Assembly (NCBI RefSeq): GCF_016860525.1
Contig: NZ_BNEA01000015.1
Coordinates: forward strand, 5,542,501-5,606,500
DNA from: Streptomyces rubradiris
Lineage (GTDB): Bacteria > Actinomycetota > Actinomycetes > Streptomycetales > Streptomycetaceae
DNA: 64,000 bases
Reading direction: 5' to 3'
Part shown: positions 43,554-51,490 of the stretch, piece by piece
Layout of the letters: every line of letters starts with the position of its first letter
Position numbering within the stretch: the stretch's first letter is position 1
Notes under the pieces: model-generated
What the model was told of the DNA's origin: nothing
Seen by the model: only the letters and a program-made list of their open reading frames with translations
Databases searched by the model: none
Program-made: the position numbers and the translations under genes

Positions 43554-43574
43554 ACGGTCCGCAGCCCCGATCGG

Positions 43575-44552
43575 TCATCCAGTGGCACTCTCGGCGGGGA
43601 ACCGGTGCAAAGGTCCCGGCATCCGGGAGCCGAGCGGCGCCATGTCGCCGTCCGCTCCGTGCCGGGCCAGCAGGTCCAGGGCGAGCCGGCCGCGCCGCAC
43701 CCGCTCCCGGGCGGTGTCCAGGGTCAGGTCCCGCAGGTGACGGCCCCACGGGTAGATGCCGGGCGCCTTGGACAGGCCGAACTTCAGGTACAGCGGGGCG
43801 CCGCGCCGGATCAGCTCGGCGACCTCGTACATCCGGACGTAGCCGCCGAGGTCGTCCGGGGCCTCGATGTACATGTCCATCGGGGCGCCCGAGACCCGCC
43901 GGATCTCGGTGAGGTGGTCCAGCGTCAGATCGCTGGGCACGTTGACGGAGTCGGCGCCGAGCCGCTCGTACACGGCGTACGAGGCGGGGTTGACCGGGCC
44001 GATCAGCGCGGACACCTTCAGCGTGGTGTCGGCCGGGATGAGGCCGGCGGTGCGGGCCCGGTGCAGGGTCCACAGCACGCCCTCGTCGGCGACGAGCAGG
44101 CACTTGACACCCAGCTCGGTGGCCCGGACGGCGTCCTCCACGCAACCGGCGACCGCGTCGTGGCCCCGGGCGCGCAGTCCGGCCCCCCGGGAGTCGGAGC
44201 GCACCGAGCCGCCGGTGTCCCAGGTGCCGCGCGGACCGGTGAACAGGCACAGTTCGATGTCGCGGTCGGCGGTGGCCTCGACCATCTCGGTGATCTCGTC
44301 GTCGGTGAGCATCCACACGCCGCTGCCCTGGCTGATCCGGTGGATCGGCACATCGAGGCGGGAGGCCTCCTTCAGGACGACCGCCAGCGCCTCGGGACCC
44401 TCACACGAGGGGATCTCGGTGCGCCAGCGGCCGCCGCCCGGGAAGGTGTGGACGGAGGCGTCGGCGGGGTCGAGGGCGGGCGCGCCCAGACCGAGAGCGG
44501 CGAGCACCTGCTCGCCGGGCCTGCGGGCTGCCGGGGCGGAAGCGTCGGTCAC
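43575..44552 (-). CDS. TIM-barrel-like protein in sugar-acid cluster, function unknown
   Basis: The 325-residue soluble protein shows alternating strands and helices ([87 protein letters not shown]). Close relatives are, as I recall, annotated as U32-like peptidases, but I see no U32 signature. The GTG start has AAGGA 7 nt upstream, and its own TGTTCG-type palindrome lies 14 nt before that. It follows the dehydrogenase gene by about 110 nt. An aldolase or other late step of sugar-acid breakdown would fit the context. This is speculation. Confidence 0.75.
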   Translation of the reverse strand: MTDASAPAARRPGEQVLAALGLGAPALDPADASVHTFPGGGRWRTEIPSCEGPEALAVVLKEASRLDVPIHRISQGSGVWMLTDDEITEMVEATADRDIELCLFTGPRGTWDTGGSVRSDSRGAGLRARGHDAVAGCVEDAVRATELGVKCLLVADEGVLWTLHRARTAGLIPADTTLKVSALIGPVNPASYAVYERLGADSVNVPSDLTLDHLTEIRRVSGAPMDMYIEAPDDLGGYVRMYEVAELIRRGAPLYLKFGLSKAPGIYPWGRHLRDLTLDTARERVRRGRLALDLLARHGADGDMAPLGSRMPGPLHRFPAESATG

Positions 44553-44565
44553 AAGCTGTCCTTCG

Positions 44566-44583
44566 TGTTCGGTATATCGGACA
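44566..44583. promoter_or_regulatory. Candidate IclR operator upstream of TIM-barrel gene
   Basis: TGTTCGGTATATCGGACA has 6-bp arms with one mismatch (TGTTCG against CGGACA) around TATA-like DNA. It lies 14-31 nt upstream of the GTG at 44552, within the gap after the dehydrogenase gene. Confidence 0.65.
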
Positions 44584-44666
44584 AGGGTCGCGGCTCTGGG
44601 TGGCGGAAGAAGCGTGGAGGTACGCCGGCCGGGGCGTGGTCAGGGCACCCCCCGGCCGGCGTACGG

Positions 44667-45671
44667 TCAGGGGCGGAGCAGCACCTTGCCCACGGCGGGA
44701 TCGCCGGCCCCCACCAGCTCGATGGCCCGGGGGAAGTCGGTCAGCGGCACCTCGTGCGTGACCAGCGGCAGCGGGTCCAGCAGCCCGGCGCCGAACACCC
44801 GCACGGTGTGCGCCCAGGCGTCCGGCGGCGCGCCGAAGACGGTGTGCACCTCCAGCTGCCGTACGACGAGATCGGTCGGGTCGAGCCCGTCCGCGCCCGG
44901 CGCGGGGATGCCGGTGAGGACCAGGCGCCCGCCGCGCCGCAGCAGCGCGGCGGCGGTCCGCGCGGCGGAGGCGGACCCGGCGGTCTCGATCACCACGTCG
45001 AAGTCGGCGGGCAGCTCCTGGTTCCGCAGCCGGAAGTCGCTCGCCCCGAACCGCCGGGCCAGCGCCTCCCGGTCGTTCCGGGTGCCCACGACCAGCAGCT
45101 CGGCCGGCGAGCCGGCCGCGAGGAACTGCACGGCGAACATCCCGAGGGTGCCGGTGCCGACCACCGCGACCCGCTCGCCCGGCCGGGCGTTCGCCTTCAG
45201 CGCGGCGGCGGCGACGCAGGCGGCCGGCTCCAGCAGCGCGGCGGCGGTGAGGTCGGCGTCGTCGGGCAGTACGTGCAGCAGCCGGGCGGGCAGGGTGAGG
45301 GTGGCCGCCATGGCGCCGGGCCGGGTGAACCCGGTCTCCTCGTACCCGGCGGTGCACAGTGTGGTCTCGCCCGCGTGACAGCGGTCGCACACCTGGCAGT
45401 TGCGGAAGCCCTCGCCGACCACCTTGCGGCCGGCCAGCGAGCCGGGTACCCCGGCCCCCACCGCGGTGACCGTCCCCGACCACTCGTGCCCGGGGACGAG
45501 CGGGTAACGGACGTACCCCTCGGGCCGGTTGCCCTGGTACACCTCGCGGTCGCTGCCGCAGATGCCGACCGCGTGCACGGCCACCAGCGCCTCGCCGGGG
45601 CCCGGTTCGCGCGGTGTGTGGGCCTCGACCCGGTGCACGCCCGGGGCCTCGACGAGGACCTGTGAACTCAC
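44667..45671 (-). CDS. Zinc-dependent medium-chain polyol/sugar dehydrogenase
   Basis: The 334-residue protein is a zinc MDR enzyme. Catalytic zinc ligands lie in GICGSDREVY (Cys) and PGHEWSG (His), the structural-zinc cysteines in CQVCDRCHAGETTLC, and the cofactor motif in VVGTGTLGMFAVQFL. Relatives oxidise polyols or aldoses such as galactitol, sorbitol or L-arabinose. Its GTG shares GTGA with the dehydratase stop, so they form one operon. It may catalyse the first oxidation of arabinose or galactose. Confidence 0.9.
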   Translation of the reverse strand: MSSQVLVEAPGVHRVEAHTPREPGPGEALVAVHAVGICGSDREVYQGNRPEGYVRYPLVPGHEWSGTVTAVGAGVPGSLAGRKVVGEGFRNCQVCDRCHAGETTLCTAGYEETGFTRPGAMAATLTLPARLLHVLPDDADLTAAALLEPAACVAAAALKANARPGERVAVVGTGTLGMFAVQFLAAGSPAELLVVGTRNDREALARRFGASDFRLRNQELPADFDVVIETAGSASAARTAAALLRRGGRLVLTGIPAPGADGLDPTDLVVRQLEVHTVFGAPPDAWAHTVRVFGAGLLDPLPLVTHEVPLTDFPRAIELVGAGDPAVGKVLLRP

Positions 45672-46831
45672 CGGGCGTCCTTCGGATTGCGCTTCTCCCA
45701 GCCCTCGGCCCACAGGTCGAAGTGGGCCCGCTGCTGCGGGAACTCGGCCGCCGCGTCGACGTCCAGCTCGACGCCGAGACCGGGCGCGTCGGAGAGGTGG
45801 AAGCAGCCGTCCTCCGGGTTCACCTGCGGCGCGCCCTTGACCACCTTCTTGATCTCCGCGTCCGCGAAGTCGTTGAAGTGTTCGAGGATCTTGAAGTTCG
45901 GGGAGGTGAAGCCGACCTGGAGGGAGGCGGCGGTGAGCACGGACCCGCCGACGTTGTGCGGGGCGACCAGCATGTAGTGGGTCTCGGCGGTGGCGGCGAG
46001 CTTGCGGGTCTCCCAGATGCCGCCGATGTGGCCGACGTCGGGCTGGATGATGTCCACGGCCTGGCTGTCGAACAGCTCGCGGAACTCGATGCGGTCGTGG
46101 ATGCGCTCGCCGGTGGCCACCGGCATGTCGACCTTGGCGGCGACCTTCTGAAGCGCCTTCAGGTTCTCCGGCGGCACCGGCTCCTCCAGCCAGGCCGGCT
46201 TGAACGGCGCCATCTCCTTGGCCAGCCGGACCGCGGTGGCGGGGGAGAAGCGGCCGTGCATCTCCAGCATCAGCTCCGCGTCCGGGCCGATGGCGTCCCG
46301 CACGGCCTCGATGAGCGAGACGGCGTACAGGGTCTCCTGGTGGTCCAGCTCGAAGTGGCCGGTGCCGAACGGGTCGATCTTCAGCGCCTTGTAACCGCGC
46401 TCCATGACCCCCTGGGCGGCCTTGTGGTACGCCTCCGGCGTCCGCTCGGTGGTGTACCAGCCGTTGGCGTACGCCTTGACCTTGTCGGTGACCTTCCCGC
46501 CGAGCAGCTGCCACACCGGCACACCCAGCGCCTTGCCCTTGATGTCCCAGCACGCCATCTCGACCACCGCGATGCCGGACATCACGATCTCGCCGGCGCG
46601 GCCGTAGTCGCCGTACTTCATACGGCGCACCAGGTCCTCGACGGCGAACGGATCCGAGCCGAGGATGTGGTTGACCTCGGCCTCCCGCAGATAGCCGATC
46701 AGCGCGTCCGTATGCCCGAGCATCCGGGTCTCGCCGACTCCCGTGATCCCCTCGTCGGTGTGCACCTGGACATAGGTCAGGTTGCGCCACGGCGTGCCGA
46801 CCACGTGTGTGCTGATTCCGGTGATGCGCAC
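45668..46831 (-). CDS. Enolase-superfamily sugar-acid dehydratase (galactonate/arabinonate type)
   Basis: This 387-residue protein belongs to the mandelate-racemase group. It shows CWDIKGKALGVPVWQLLGG, KALKIDPFG, LMLEMHGRF, WLEEPVPPENL, ATGERIHDR and DVGHIGGIWE, matching the metal-binding acids and general bases of galactonate dehydratase-like enzymes. It should remove water from a C5 or C6 aldonate to give a 2-keto-3-deoxy acid. A TGTTCG-type site lies 18 nt upstream of the ATG. Coupled to the zinc dehydrogenase, it supports a non-phosphorylative pathway. Confidence 0.9.
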   Translation of the reverse strand: MRITGISTHVVGTPWRNLTYVQVHTDEGITGVGETRMLGHTDALIGYLREAEVNHILGSDPFAVEDLVRRMKYGDYGRAGEIVMSGIAVVEMACWDIKGKALGVPVWQLLGGKVTDKVKAYANGWYTTERTPEAYHKAAQGVMERGYKALKIDPFGTGHFELDHQETLYAVSLIEAVRDAIGPDAELMLEMHGRFSPATAVRLAKEMAPFKPAWLEEPVPPENLKALQKVAAKVDMPVATGERIHDRIEFRELFDSQAVDIIQPDVGHIGGIWETRKLAATAETHYMLVAPHNVGGSVLTAASLQVGFTSPNFKILEHFNDFADAEIKKVVKGAPQVNPEDGCFHLSDAPGLGVELDVDAAAEFPQQRAHFDLWAEGWEKRNPKDAR

Positions 46832-46848
46832 GGCAGTTGCCCTTCAGC

Positions 46849-46866
46849 TGTTCGGTATTTCGTCGC
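46849..46866. promoter_or_regulatory. Candidate IclR operator upstream of dehydratase operon
   Basis: TGTTCGGTATTTCGTCGC keeps the left arm and centre of the shared site but loses the right arm. A further half-site, CGTTCGAAATGC, begins at 46868. The pair sits 18 nt before the dehydratase ATG. Confidence 0.5.
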
Positions 46867-47030
46867 TCGTTCGAAATGCTGGCGTGACAGTAAGGACGGG
46901 GCGCCGGGGGTGTCAATGGGTCGAACAGGTAACGGTTTCGGCAAGGCTTTCGAGATTGTTTCGCTCCCGCACCGAACCTTCACAGCCGCGCCTGGAACCC
47001 GGCCCGCGCGGACTCTAGTCTTCCCGCGTC

Positions 47031-48353
47031 ATGGACTATTGCCACCCCTGTCGACGCCACCTGAACGGCGCCCTGGCGTGCCCCGGCTGCGGCACGCCCG
47101 CCTCCGGCGACGGCTACGACGACGCGTACGGCGCCGGAGAGGCGTCGTGGGACGCCTGGGGTGGGCCGGCGCGCGGAACCGGGCGTGACGGGGACGCCTA
47201 CGGGCTCACCGCGAGCTGCCTGCCGGACCAGGCGTCCACCACGACGGAGGGGTGGCCCGCCGGGAACGGCCAGGGGAGCACGGGGAGCGGTTGGCGCCCC
47301 GGCGGGAACGGCCAGGGGAGCACGGGGAGCGGTTGGCGCCCCGGCGGGAACGGCCCTGCGCCCGCCGGAATCCACTACGCCCCGCCCGGCACCGTCCGCG
47401 TGCCCGAGCAGCGCGGCCCGGGACCCGCCGGGCCGGGCCGCGCGCCGGCCGGGGGCGGTGGCGAAGCGGGCGTGGACGGTGGTGAACTCGGCGGCTCCGG
47501 CGGGGAGTTCAGCGACGACGGCCGGGCGCCCGGCGGTGACGGCAGTGCCTCGGCCGGTGGTCGCCGCCCGCCTGTCGGCGAGGGCGCCCACGCGGACGCC
47601 GGTGTTCACAGGGACGCCGGTGTCCACACCGCCGAGGGGCACACCGGTGGCGGGTACGCCGATGAGGGGCACCCTGTCGAATGGCAGTCCGCCGAAGGGG
47701 CCGCCGACGAGGAGCGCCCCGCCGAGGAGTCCGTCGGCGGGCGGGGCGGTGTCCGTGCCGGGAGGGGGCGGCGGGAGCGCAAGGCGGCCGGGCACCGGCG
47801 CCGTCGGCGGCGGGTCCTGGTGGTCGTCGCCGGATTCGTGCTCGCGGCCGGCGGGCTCAGTCTCGCGGAGCTGGGTACGGACGCGCCCTTCTCGCCCTTC
47901 GCCGACGACCCTTCGGCCACGGCCGGTCAGACCGAGGCGGAGGACGATTCCGGTTCCGGCGCCCCGGACCGTACGGCGGGACCGGCCGGCGTGACCTCGG
48001 GCGCCGTCCCGGGCGCGGCCTCCGGCTCCCCGGACGCCCCGGCCCCGGGCTCCGACTCCGCCCCGCCGGCCGCGGGGGACGCGAGCGACGAGGACGACAC
48101 GGGCGACACGGGGGACACGGGGGACACGGACGGCAAGGGTTCCGCTTCCGCCTCGCCGGGGGAGTCCGGCGAGGCGGGACAGTCGGGCACCACCGGTGCC
48201 ACGGATTCCGGCACACCGGCGACGACGTCCGCCGCCCCGGCTCCCACCGGGCCCGCCACCACCGCCCCCACTCCGGACCCGACGACCTCGGCCCCGGCCC
48301 CCACGCCCTCGCCCGAGAAGGCCTGCGACCGCTGGCTGTGGTGGTGCCGCTGA
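47031..48353 (+). CDS. SCO2400-family protein with zinc-finger-like start and one membrane segment
   Basis: The 440-residue protein begins MDYCHPCRRHLNGALACPGCG, a CxxC...CxxC zinc-ribbon typical of the SCO2400 family. A long Gly/Ala/Asp-rich linker follows, with a 14-residue repeat (NGQGSTGSGWRPGG, two full copies). A basic stretch (RRERKAAGHRRRRRR) then precedes one membrane segment (VLVVVAGFVLAAGGLSLAEL). The outside part is Ser/Thr/Pro/Asp-rich and ends CDRWLWWCR. It looks like a cytosolic zinc-ribbon tethered to the membrane with an exposed tail. Function is unknown. Confidence 0.85.
   Translation: MDYCHPCRRHLNGALACPGCGTPASGDGYDDAYGAGEASWDAWGGPARGTGRDGDAYGLTASCLPDQASTTTEGWPAGNGQGSTGSGWRPGGNGQGSTGSGWRPGGNGPAPAGIHYAPPGTVRVPEQRGPGPAGPGRAPAGGGGEAGVDGGELGGSGGEFSDDGRAPGGDGSASAGGRRPPVGEGAHADAGVHRDAGVHTAEGHTGGGYADEGHPVEWQSAEGAADEERPAEESVGGRGGVRAGRGRRERKAAGHRRRRRRVLVVVAGFVLAAGGLSLAELGTDAPFSPFADDPSATAGQTEAEDDSGSGAPDRTAGPAGVTSGAVPGAASGSPDAPAPGSDSAPPAAGDASDEDDTGDTGDTGDTDGKGSASASPGESGEAGQSGTTGATDSGTPATTSAAPAPTGPATTAPTPDPTTSAPAPTPSPEKACDRWLWWCR
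47261..47355 (+). repeat. 42-bp in-frame tandem repeat
   Basis: A 42-bp unit begins at 47261 and 47303, identical in both, with a partial third copy from 47345. It codes for the 14-residue repeat in the SCO2400-family protein. Confidence 0.9.
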
Positions 48354-48393
48354 GCTGTGGTGGTGCCGCTGAGCGGTGGTGGTGCCGCTGAGC
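48337..48393 (+). repeat. 19-bp tandem repeat across the stop codon
   Basis: Three 19-bp units (tgtggtggtgccgctgagc, with one change in the third) run from 48337 to 48393. The first codes for the final WWCR and the TGA of the SCO2400-family gene. Since 19 is not a multiple of three, copies downstream would shift frame but do not affect the protein. Confidence 0.9.
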
Positions 48394-48423
48394 GGTGCTG
48401 GGGCCGCGCCCGAGCGGCGCGCA

Positions 48424-48470
48424 CACGACGGCAGCCGCATCCCACGTCCAAGGATGCGGCTGCCGTCGTG
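48424..48470. terminator. 19-bp perfect stem, bidirectional terminator
   Basis: Arms 48424-48442 and 48452-48470 are fully complementary with a 9-nt loop. It sits between the convergent SCO2400-family and ohr genes, 14 nt from the ohr stop. It is the strongest hairpin in the window. Confidence 0.85.
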
Positions 48471-48484
48471 GCCGACGACGCGGA

Positions 48485-48904
48485 TCAGGCCAGCGTCACG
48501 GTGATGTTGCCCCGGGTCGCCTTCGAGTACGGGCACACCTGGTGCGCCTTCTCGACCAGGCTCTTCGCGGTCGCGGCGTCGACGTTCGGGATGTTCGCGG
48601 AGATCTCCACGATGATCCCGAAGCCGTCGTCGTTCTTGCCGATGCCGACCTTGGCGGTGACCGTCGACCCGGAGATGTCGGCGCCCTCCTGGCGGGCGAC
48701 GACGCCCAGCGCCCCCTGGAAGCAGGCGCTGTAGCCCGCGGCGAACAGCTGCTCGGGGTTGGTGCCGGCGCCGCTGCCGCCCATCTCCTTGGGCGGGTTG
48801 ACGACCACGTCGAGCTTGCCGTCGTCGGTGGCGACCCGGCCGTCACGGCCGTTCTCGGCGGTGGCGACGGCGGTGTACAGGACGTCGGACTGCGTGATGG
48901 GCAT
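48485..48904 (-). CDS. ohr: Organic hydroperoxide resistance protein (Ohr/OsmC family)
   Basis: The 139-residue protein has the two redox cysteines of Ohr: Cys61 in GYSACFQGAL and Cys124 in HQVCPYSKATRGN. It reduces organic hydroperoxides using lipoyl thiols. A very strong ribosome site, GAGGAGGAAG, precedes the ATG. It is a single gene; the nearest regulator is the MarR gene at 50.1 kb. Confidence 0.94.
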   Translation of the reverse strand: MPITQSDVLYTAVATAENGRDGRVATDDGKLDVVVNPPKEMGGSGAGTNPEQLFAAGYSACFQGALGVVARQEGADISGSTVTAKVGIGKNDDGFGIIVEISANIPNVDAATAKSLVEKAHQVCPYSKATRGNITVTLA

Positions 48905-49024
48905 GCGGTTGTCTTCCTCCTCGGTCCACGGCGACTCGCGCCCACGATCGCCACAGGATTCCGGAAAGAAGTTACCGCATCGCGAAAAAACCGGGAAGGT
49001 CGGAGCCTGAGCGGGAGCTCCAGG

Positions 49025-50023
49025 TCAGAGCTTGACGACCATCTTGCCGATGTTGTCGCCGCGCAGGATGCCGAGGAACGCCTCCAGGGTGTTCTCGACG
49101 CCCTCGACCACGGTCTCGCGGTACTTCAGCGCGCCCGAGGCCACCCACGGGCCGACCTCCTGGACGAACTGCGGCTGGAGGTCGTAGTGGTCGCCGACCA
49201 GGAAGCCCTCGATCCGGCCGCGGGTCTGGATCAGCCGGGCCAGGTTCGTCGGGCCGGGCGCGGGCTCGGTGTTGTTGTAGACCGAGATCATGCCGCAGAT
49301 CGCGATCCGGCCGCCCTGGTTGAGCGAGCCGATGGCCGCCTCCAGGTGGTCCCCGCCGACGTTGTCGAAGTAGACGTCGATGCCGTCGGGCGCCGCCTGC
49401 CGCAGCTGCTCGGCGACCGGGCCCTTCTTGTAGTTGAACGCGGCGTCGAAGCCGTACTCGTTCACCAGCAGCTCGACCTTCTCGTCGGACCCGGCCGAGC
49501 CGATGACCCGGGAGGCGCCCTTGAGCTTGGCGATCTGGCCCACCTGGCTGCCCACGGCACCGGCCGCGCCGGACACGAATACGCTGTCGCCCTCCTTGAA
49601 GGAGGCGGTGCGCAGCAGGCCGGCGTAGGCGGTCAGGCCGGTCATGCCGAGGACGCCGAGGTACGCCGACAGCGGCACGTCCTCGGTGCCGACCTTGACG
49701 GCGTTCTTCGCGTCCACGACCGCGTACTCGCGCCAGCCGAAGAAGTGCAGGACGTGGTCGCCGGCCTCGATGCCCTCGGCCTTGGACTCGATCACCTCGC
49801 CGACCGCGCCGCCCTGCATGACCTTGCCCAGCTCGAAGGGGGCGACGTAGGACTTGGCGGCGCTCATCCGGCCGCGCATGTACGGGTCGACGGAGAGGTA
49901 CTTGTTCCGCACCAGCACCTGGCCCTCGCCCGGGGCCGGGACGGGTGACTCGACGAGCGCGAAGTCCTCGGGCTTCGGCCAGCCGACGGGACGGCTGAGG
50001 AGGTGCCACTCGCGGTTGATCAT
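49025..50023 (-). CDS. NADP-dependent zinc-free MDR oxidoreductase
   Basis: The 332-residue protein resembles 2-alkenal/LTB4-dehydrogenase-type reductases: SVDPYMRGRMSAAKSY, GVLGMTGLTAYAGLL, SGAAGAVGSQVGQIAKLKG and a final IGKMVVKL. It lacks the zinc ligands. Such enzymes reduce alpha,beta-unsaturated carbonyls with NADPH and help detoxify them. It is divergent from a MarR gene, and the shared 91-bp gap probably holds its operator. Confidence 0.92.
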   Translation of the reverse strand: MINREWHLLSRPVGWPKPEDFALVESPVPAPGEGQVLVRNKYLSVDPYMRGRMSAAKSYVAPFELGKVMQGGAVGEVIESKAEGIEAGDHVLHFFGWREYAVVDAKNAVKVGTEDVPLSAYLGVLGMTGLTAYAGLLRTASFKEGDSVFVSGAAGAVGSQVGQIAKLKGASRVIGSAGSDEKVELLVNEYGFDAAFNYKKGPVAEQLRQAAPDGIDVYFDNVGGDHLEAAIGSLNQGGRIAICGMISVYNNTEPAPGPTNLARLIQTRGRIEGFLVGDHYDLQPQFVQEVGPWVASGALKYRETVVEGVENTLEAFLGILRGDNIGKMVVKL

Positions 50024-50114
50024 GACGGAGCCTTTCGGGGTGGTACTTCACTACCTGAAACAACCATGCTCCTGAATATTTCATGATGTCAAGTAACCGG
50101 GTATCCTGGCGGGC
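50024..50114. promoter_or_regulatory. Divergent marR/oxidoreductase promoter region
   Basis: This AT-richer gap has TACTTCACTACCTGAAACAA near 50044 and the related inverse TGTCAAGTA near 50087, plus gaatatttcatgatg between them. These could be MarR sites controlling both genes. No perfect palindrome was found. Confidence 0.4.
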
Positions 50115-50552
50115 ATGCCCACCCCATCGAACGCCCGCCGCCCCGACCCCCTCGCCCTGGAGGTCGTCGAGCTGATCGGTGAGGTCGTGGCCCGCTTCTA
50201 CGCGGACTACGAGGAGGCGGCGGGCGAGCACACCCTGACCGGCCCGCAGGCCCGGCTGCTCAGCCTGCTCTCGCTGGAGCCGCTGCCCATGCGCAAGCTG
50301 GCCCAGAAGCTGAAGTGCGAGCCGTCGAACGTCACCGGGATCGTGGACCGGCTGGAGTCCCGGGGGCTGGTGGAGCGCCGCCCCGACCCGGCCGATCGCC
50401 GGGTGAAGGTGGCCGCCGCCACCGAGCGGGGCCGCGAGGTGGCCCGGGACCTGCGCGAGGGCCTGCGGTTCGCCCGCGAACCCCTCGCGGGGCTGTCCGA
50501 GGAGGAGCGCCGCTCCCTGCGTGACCTGCTGCGCCGCATGCTCGGGGCCTGA
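50115..50552 (+). CDS. MarR-family transcriptional regulator
   Basis: This 145-residue winged-helix regulator has PMRKLAQKLKCEPSNVTGIVDRLESRGLVERRPDPADRRVKV, the MarR DNA-binding helices and wing. Its only Cys is in the recognition region (LKCEPSN), which could allow redox sensing. It is divergent from the NADP oxidoreductase and probably represses it. The EI24 gene follows after 38 nt. Confidence 0.92.
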   Translation: MPTPSNARRPDPLALEVVELIGEVVARFYADYEEAAGEHTLTGPQARLLSLLSLEPLPMRKLAQKLKCEPSNVTGIVDRLESRGLVERRPDPADRRVKVAAATERGREVARDLREGLRFAREPLAGLSEEERRSLRDLLRRMLGA

Positions 50553-50590
50553 GCGCCGTACCGCCTCGCGGAGCCAGTAGAGTCCTGGCC

Positions 50591-51391
50591 ATGCGCGATC
50601 TCGGGGTGGGTTTCGGTTATCTGCTGAAGGGCCAGCGGTGGGTGACCCGGCACGGGCGCCGGTACGGCTTCGGCCTGCTGCCCGGCCTGATCACACTGGT
50701 GCTGTACGCCGCCGCGCTGGTCGCGCTGGCCGTCTGGGGCGAGGACGCCGTCGCCTGGGCCACCCCGTTCGCCGACGACTGGTCCAGCCCTTGGCAGGGC
50801 CTGTTCCGCGGCTTCCTGACGGCCGTCCTGTTCGCGCTCGGCCTGCTGCTGGCCGTGCTCACCTTCACGGCCGTCACCCTGCTGGTCGGCCAGCCCTTCT
50901 ACGAGTCCCTCTCCGAGCAGGTCGACGCCGACGTCTCGCCCGACGGCACCGCCCCCGAGTCCGGCCTGCCGCTCTGGCGCGAACTGTGGATCTCCGCCCG
51001 GGACAGCCTGCGGGTCCTGGTCCGGGCCGGACTGTGGGGCGTGCTGCTCTTCGCCCTCGGCTTCCTGCCGTTCGTCGGGCAGACCGTCGTCCCCGTGATC
51101 GGCTTCTTCGTCACCGGCTTCTTCCTCACCGAGGAACTCGCCGCCGTCGCCCTCCAGCGCAGGGACGTCGACCTGCGCGCCCGGCTCGCCCTGCTGCGCT
51201 CCCGCAAGACGCTGGTCTGGGGGTTCGGCACCCCCCTCGGCCTGGCCTTCCTGGTCCCGTTCGTCGCGGTGTTCCTGATGCCGGGCGCGGTCGCGGGCGC
51301 CACGCTGCTCGCCCGTGACCTGCTCGGCGAGGAGACCACCGACGCCGACGCCCCCGGCGGGCGGCCCGACACGGAGGACGTCACCTCCTGA
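50591..51391 (+). CDS. EI24/CysZ-like integral membrane protein
   Basis: The 266-residue protein has about five membrane segments (YGFGLLPGLITLVLYAAALVALAV, LFRGFLTAVLFALGLLLAVLTF, LRVLVRAGLWGVLLFALGFLPFVG and others). The pattern LLVGQPFYESLSEQVD is characteristic of the EI24 family. CysZ members carry sulphate, but actinobacterial ones are unproven. The acidic C-terminus faces the cytosol. It may be cotranscribed with marR. Confidence 0.88.
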   Translation: MRDLGVGFGYLLKGQRWVTRHGRRYGFGLLPGLITLVLYAAALVALAVWGEDAVAWATPFADDWSSPWQGLFRGFLTAVLFALGLLLAVLTFTAVTLLVGQPFYESLSEQVDADVSPDGTAPESGLPLWRELWISARDSLRVLVRAGLWGVLLFALGFLPFVGQTVVPVIGFFVTGFFLTEELAAVALQRRDVDLRARLALLRSRKTLVWGFGTPLGLAFLVPFVAVFLMPGAVAGATLLARDLLGEETTDADAPGGRPDTEDVTS

Positions 51392-51490
51392 CCGGCGGTG
51401 ACCGGGCGCGGCCACCTACCGGGCCACCGGCGGTGCGGGCACGATGGAGGCTCCCGCACGGGCCGGTGCGGGCGCCACGAGGAGGTACCG

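Noticed and set aside
46980..48536. Minus-strand frame of 518 codons
   Set aside because: It is opposite the SCO2400-family gene and ohr, and consists of Gly/Arg/Val repeats.
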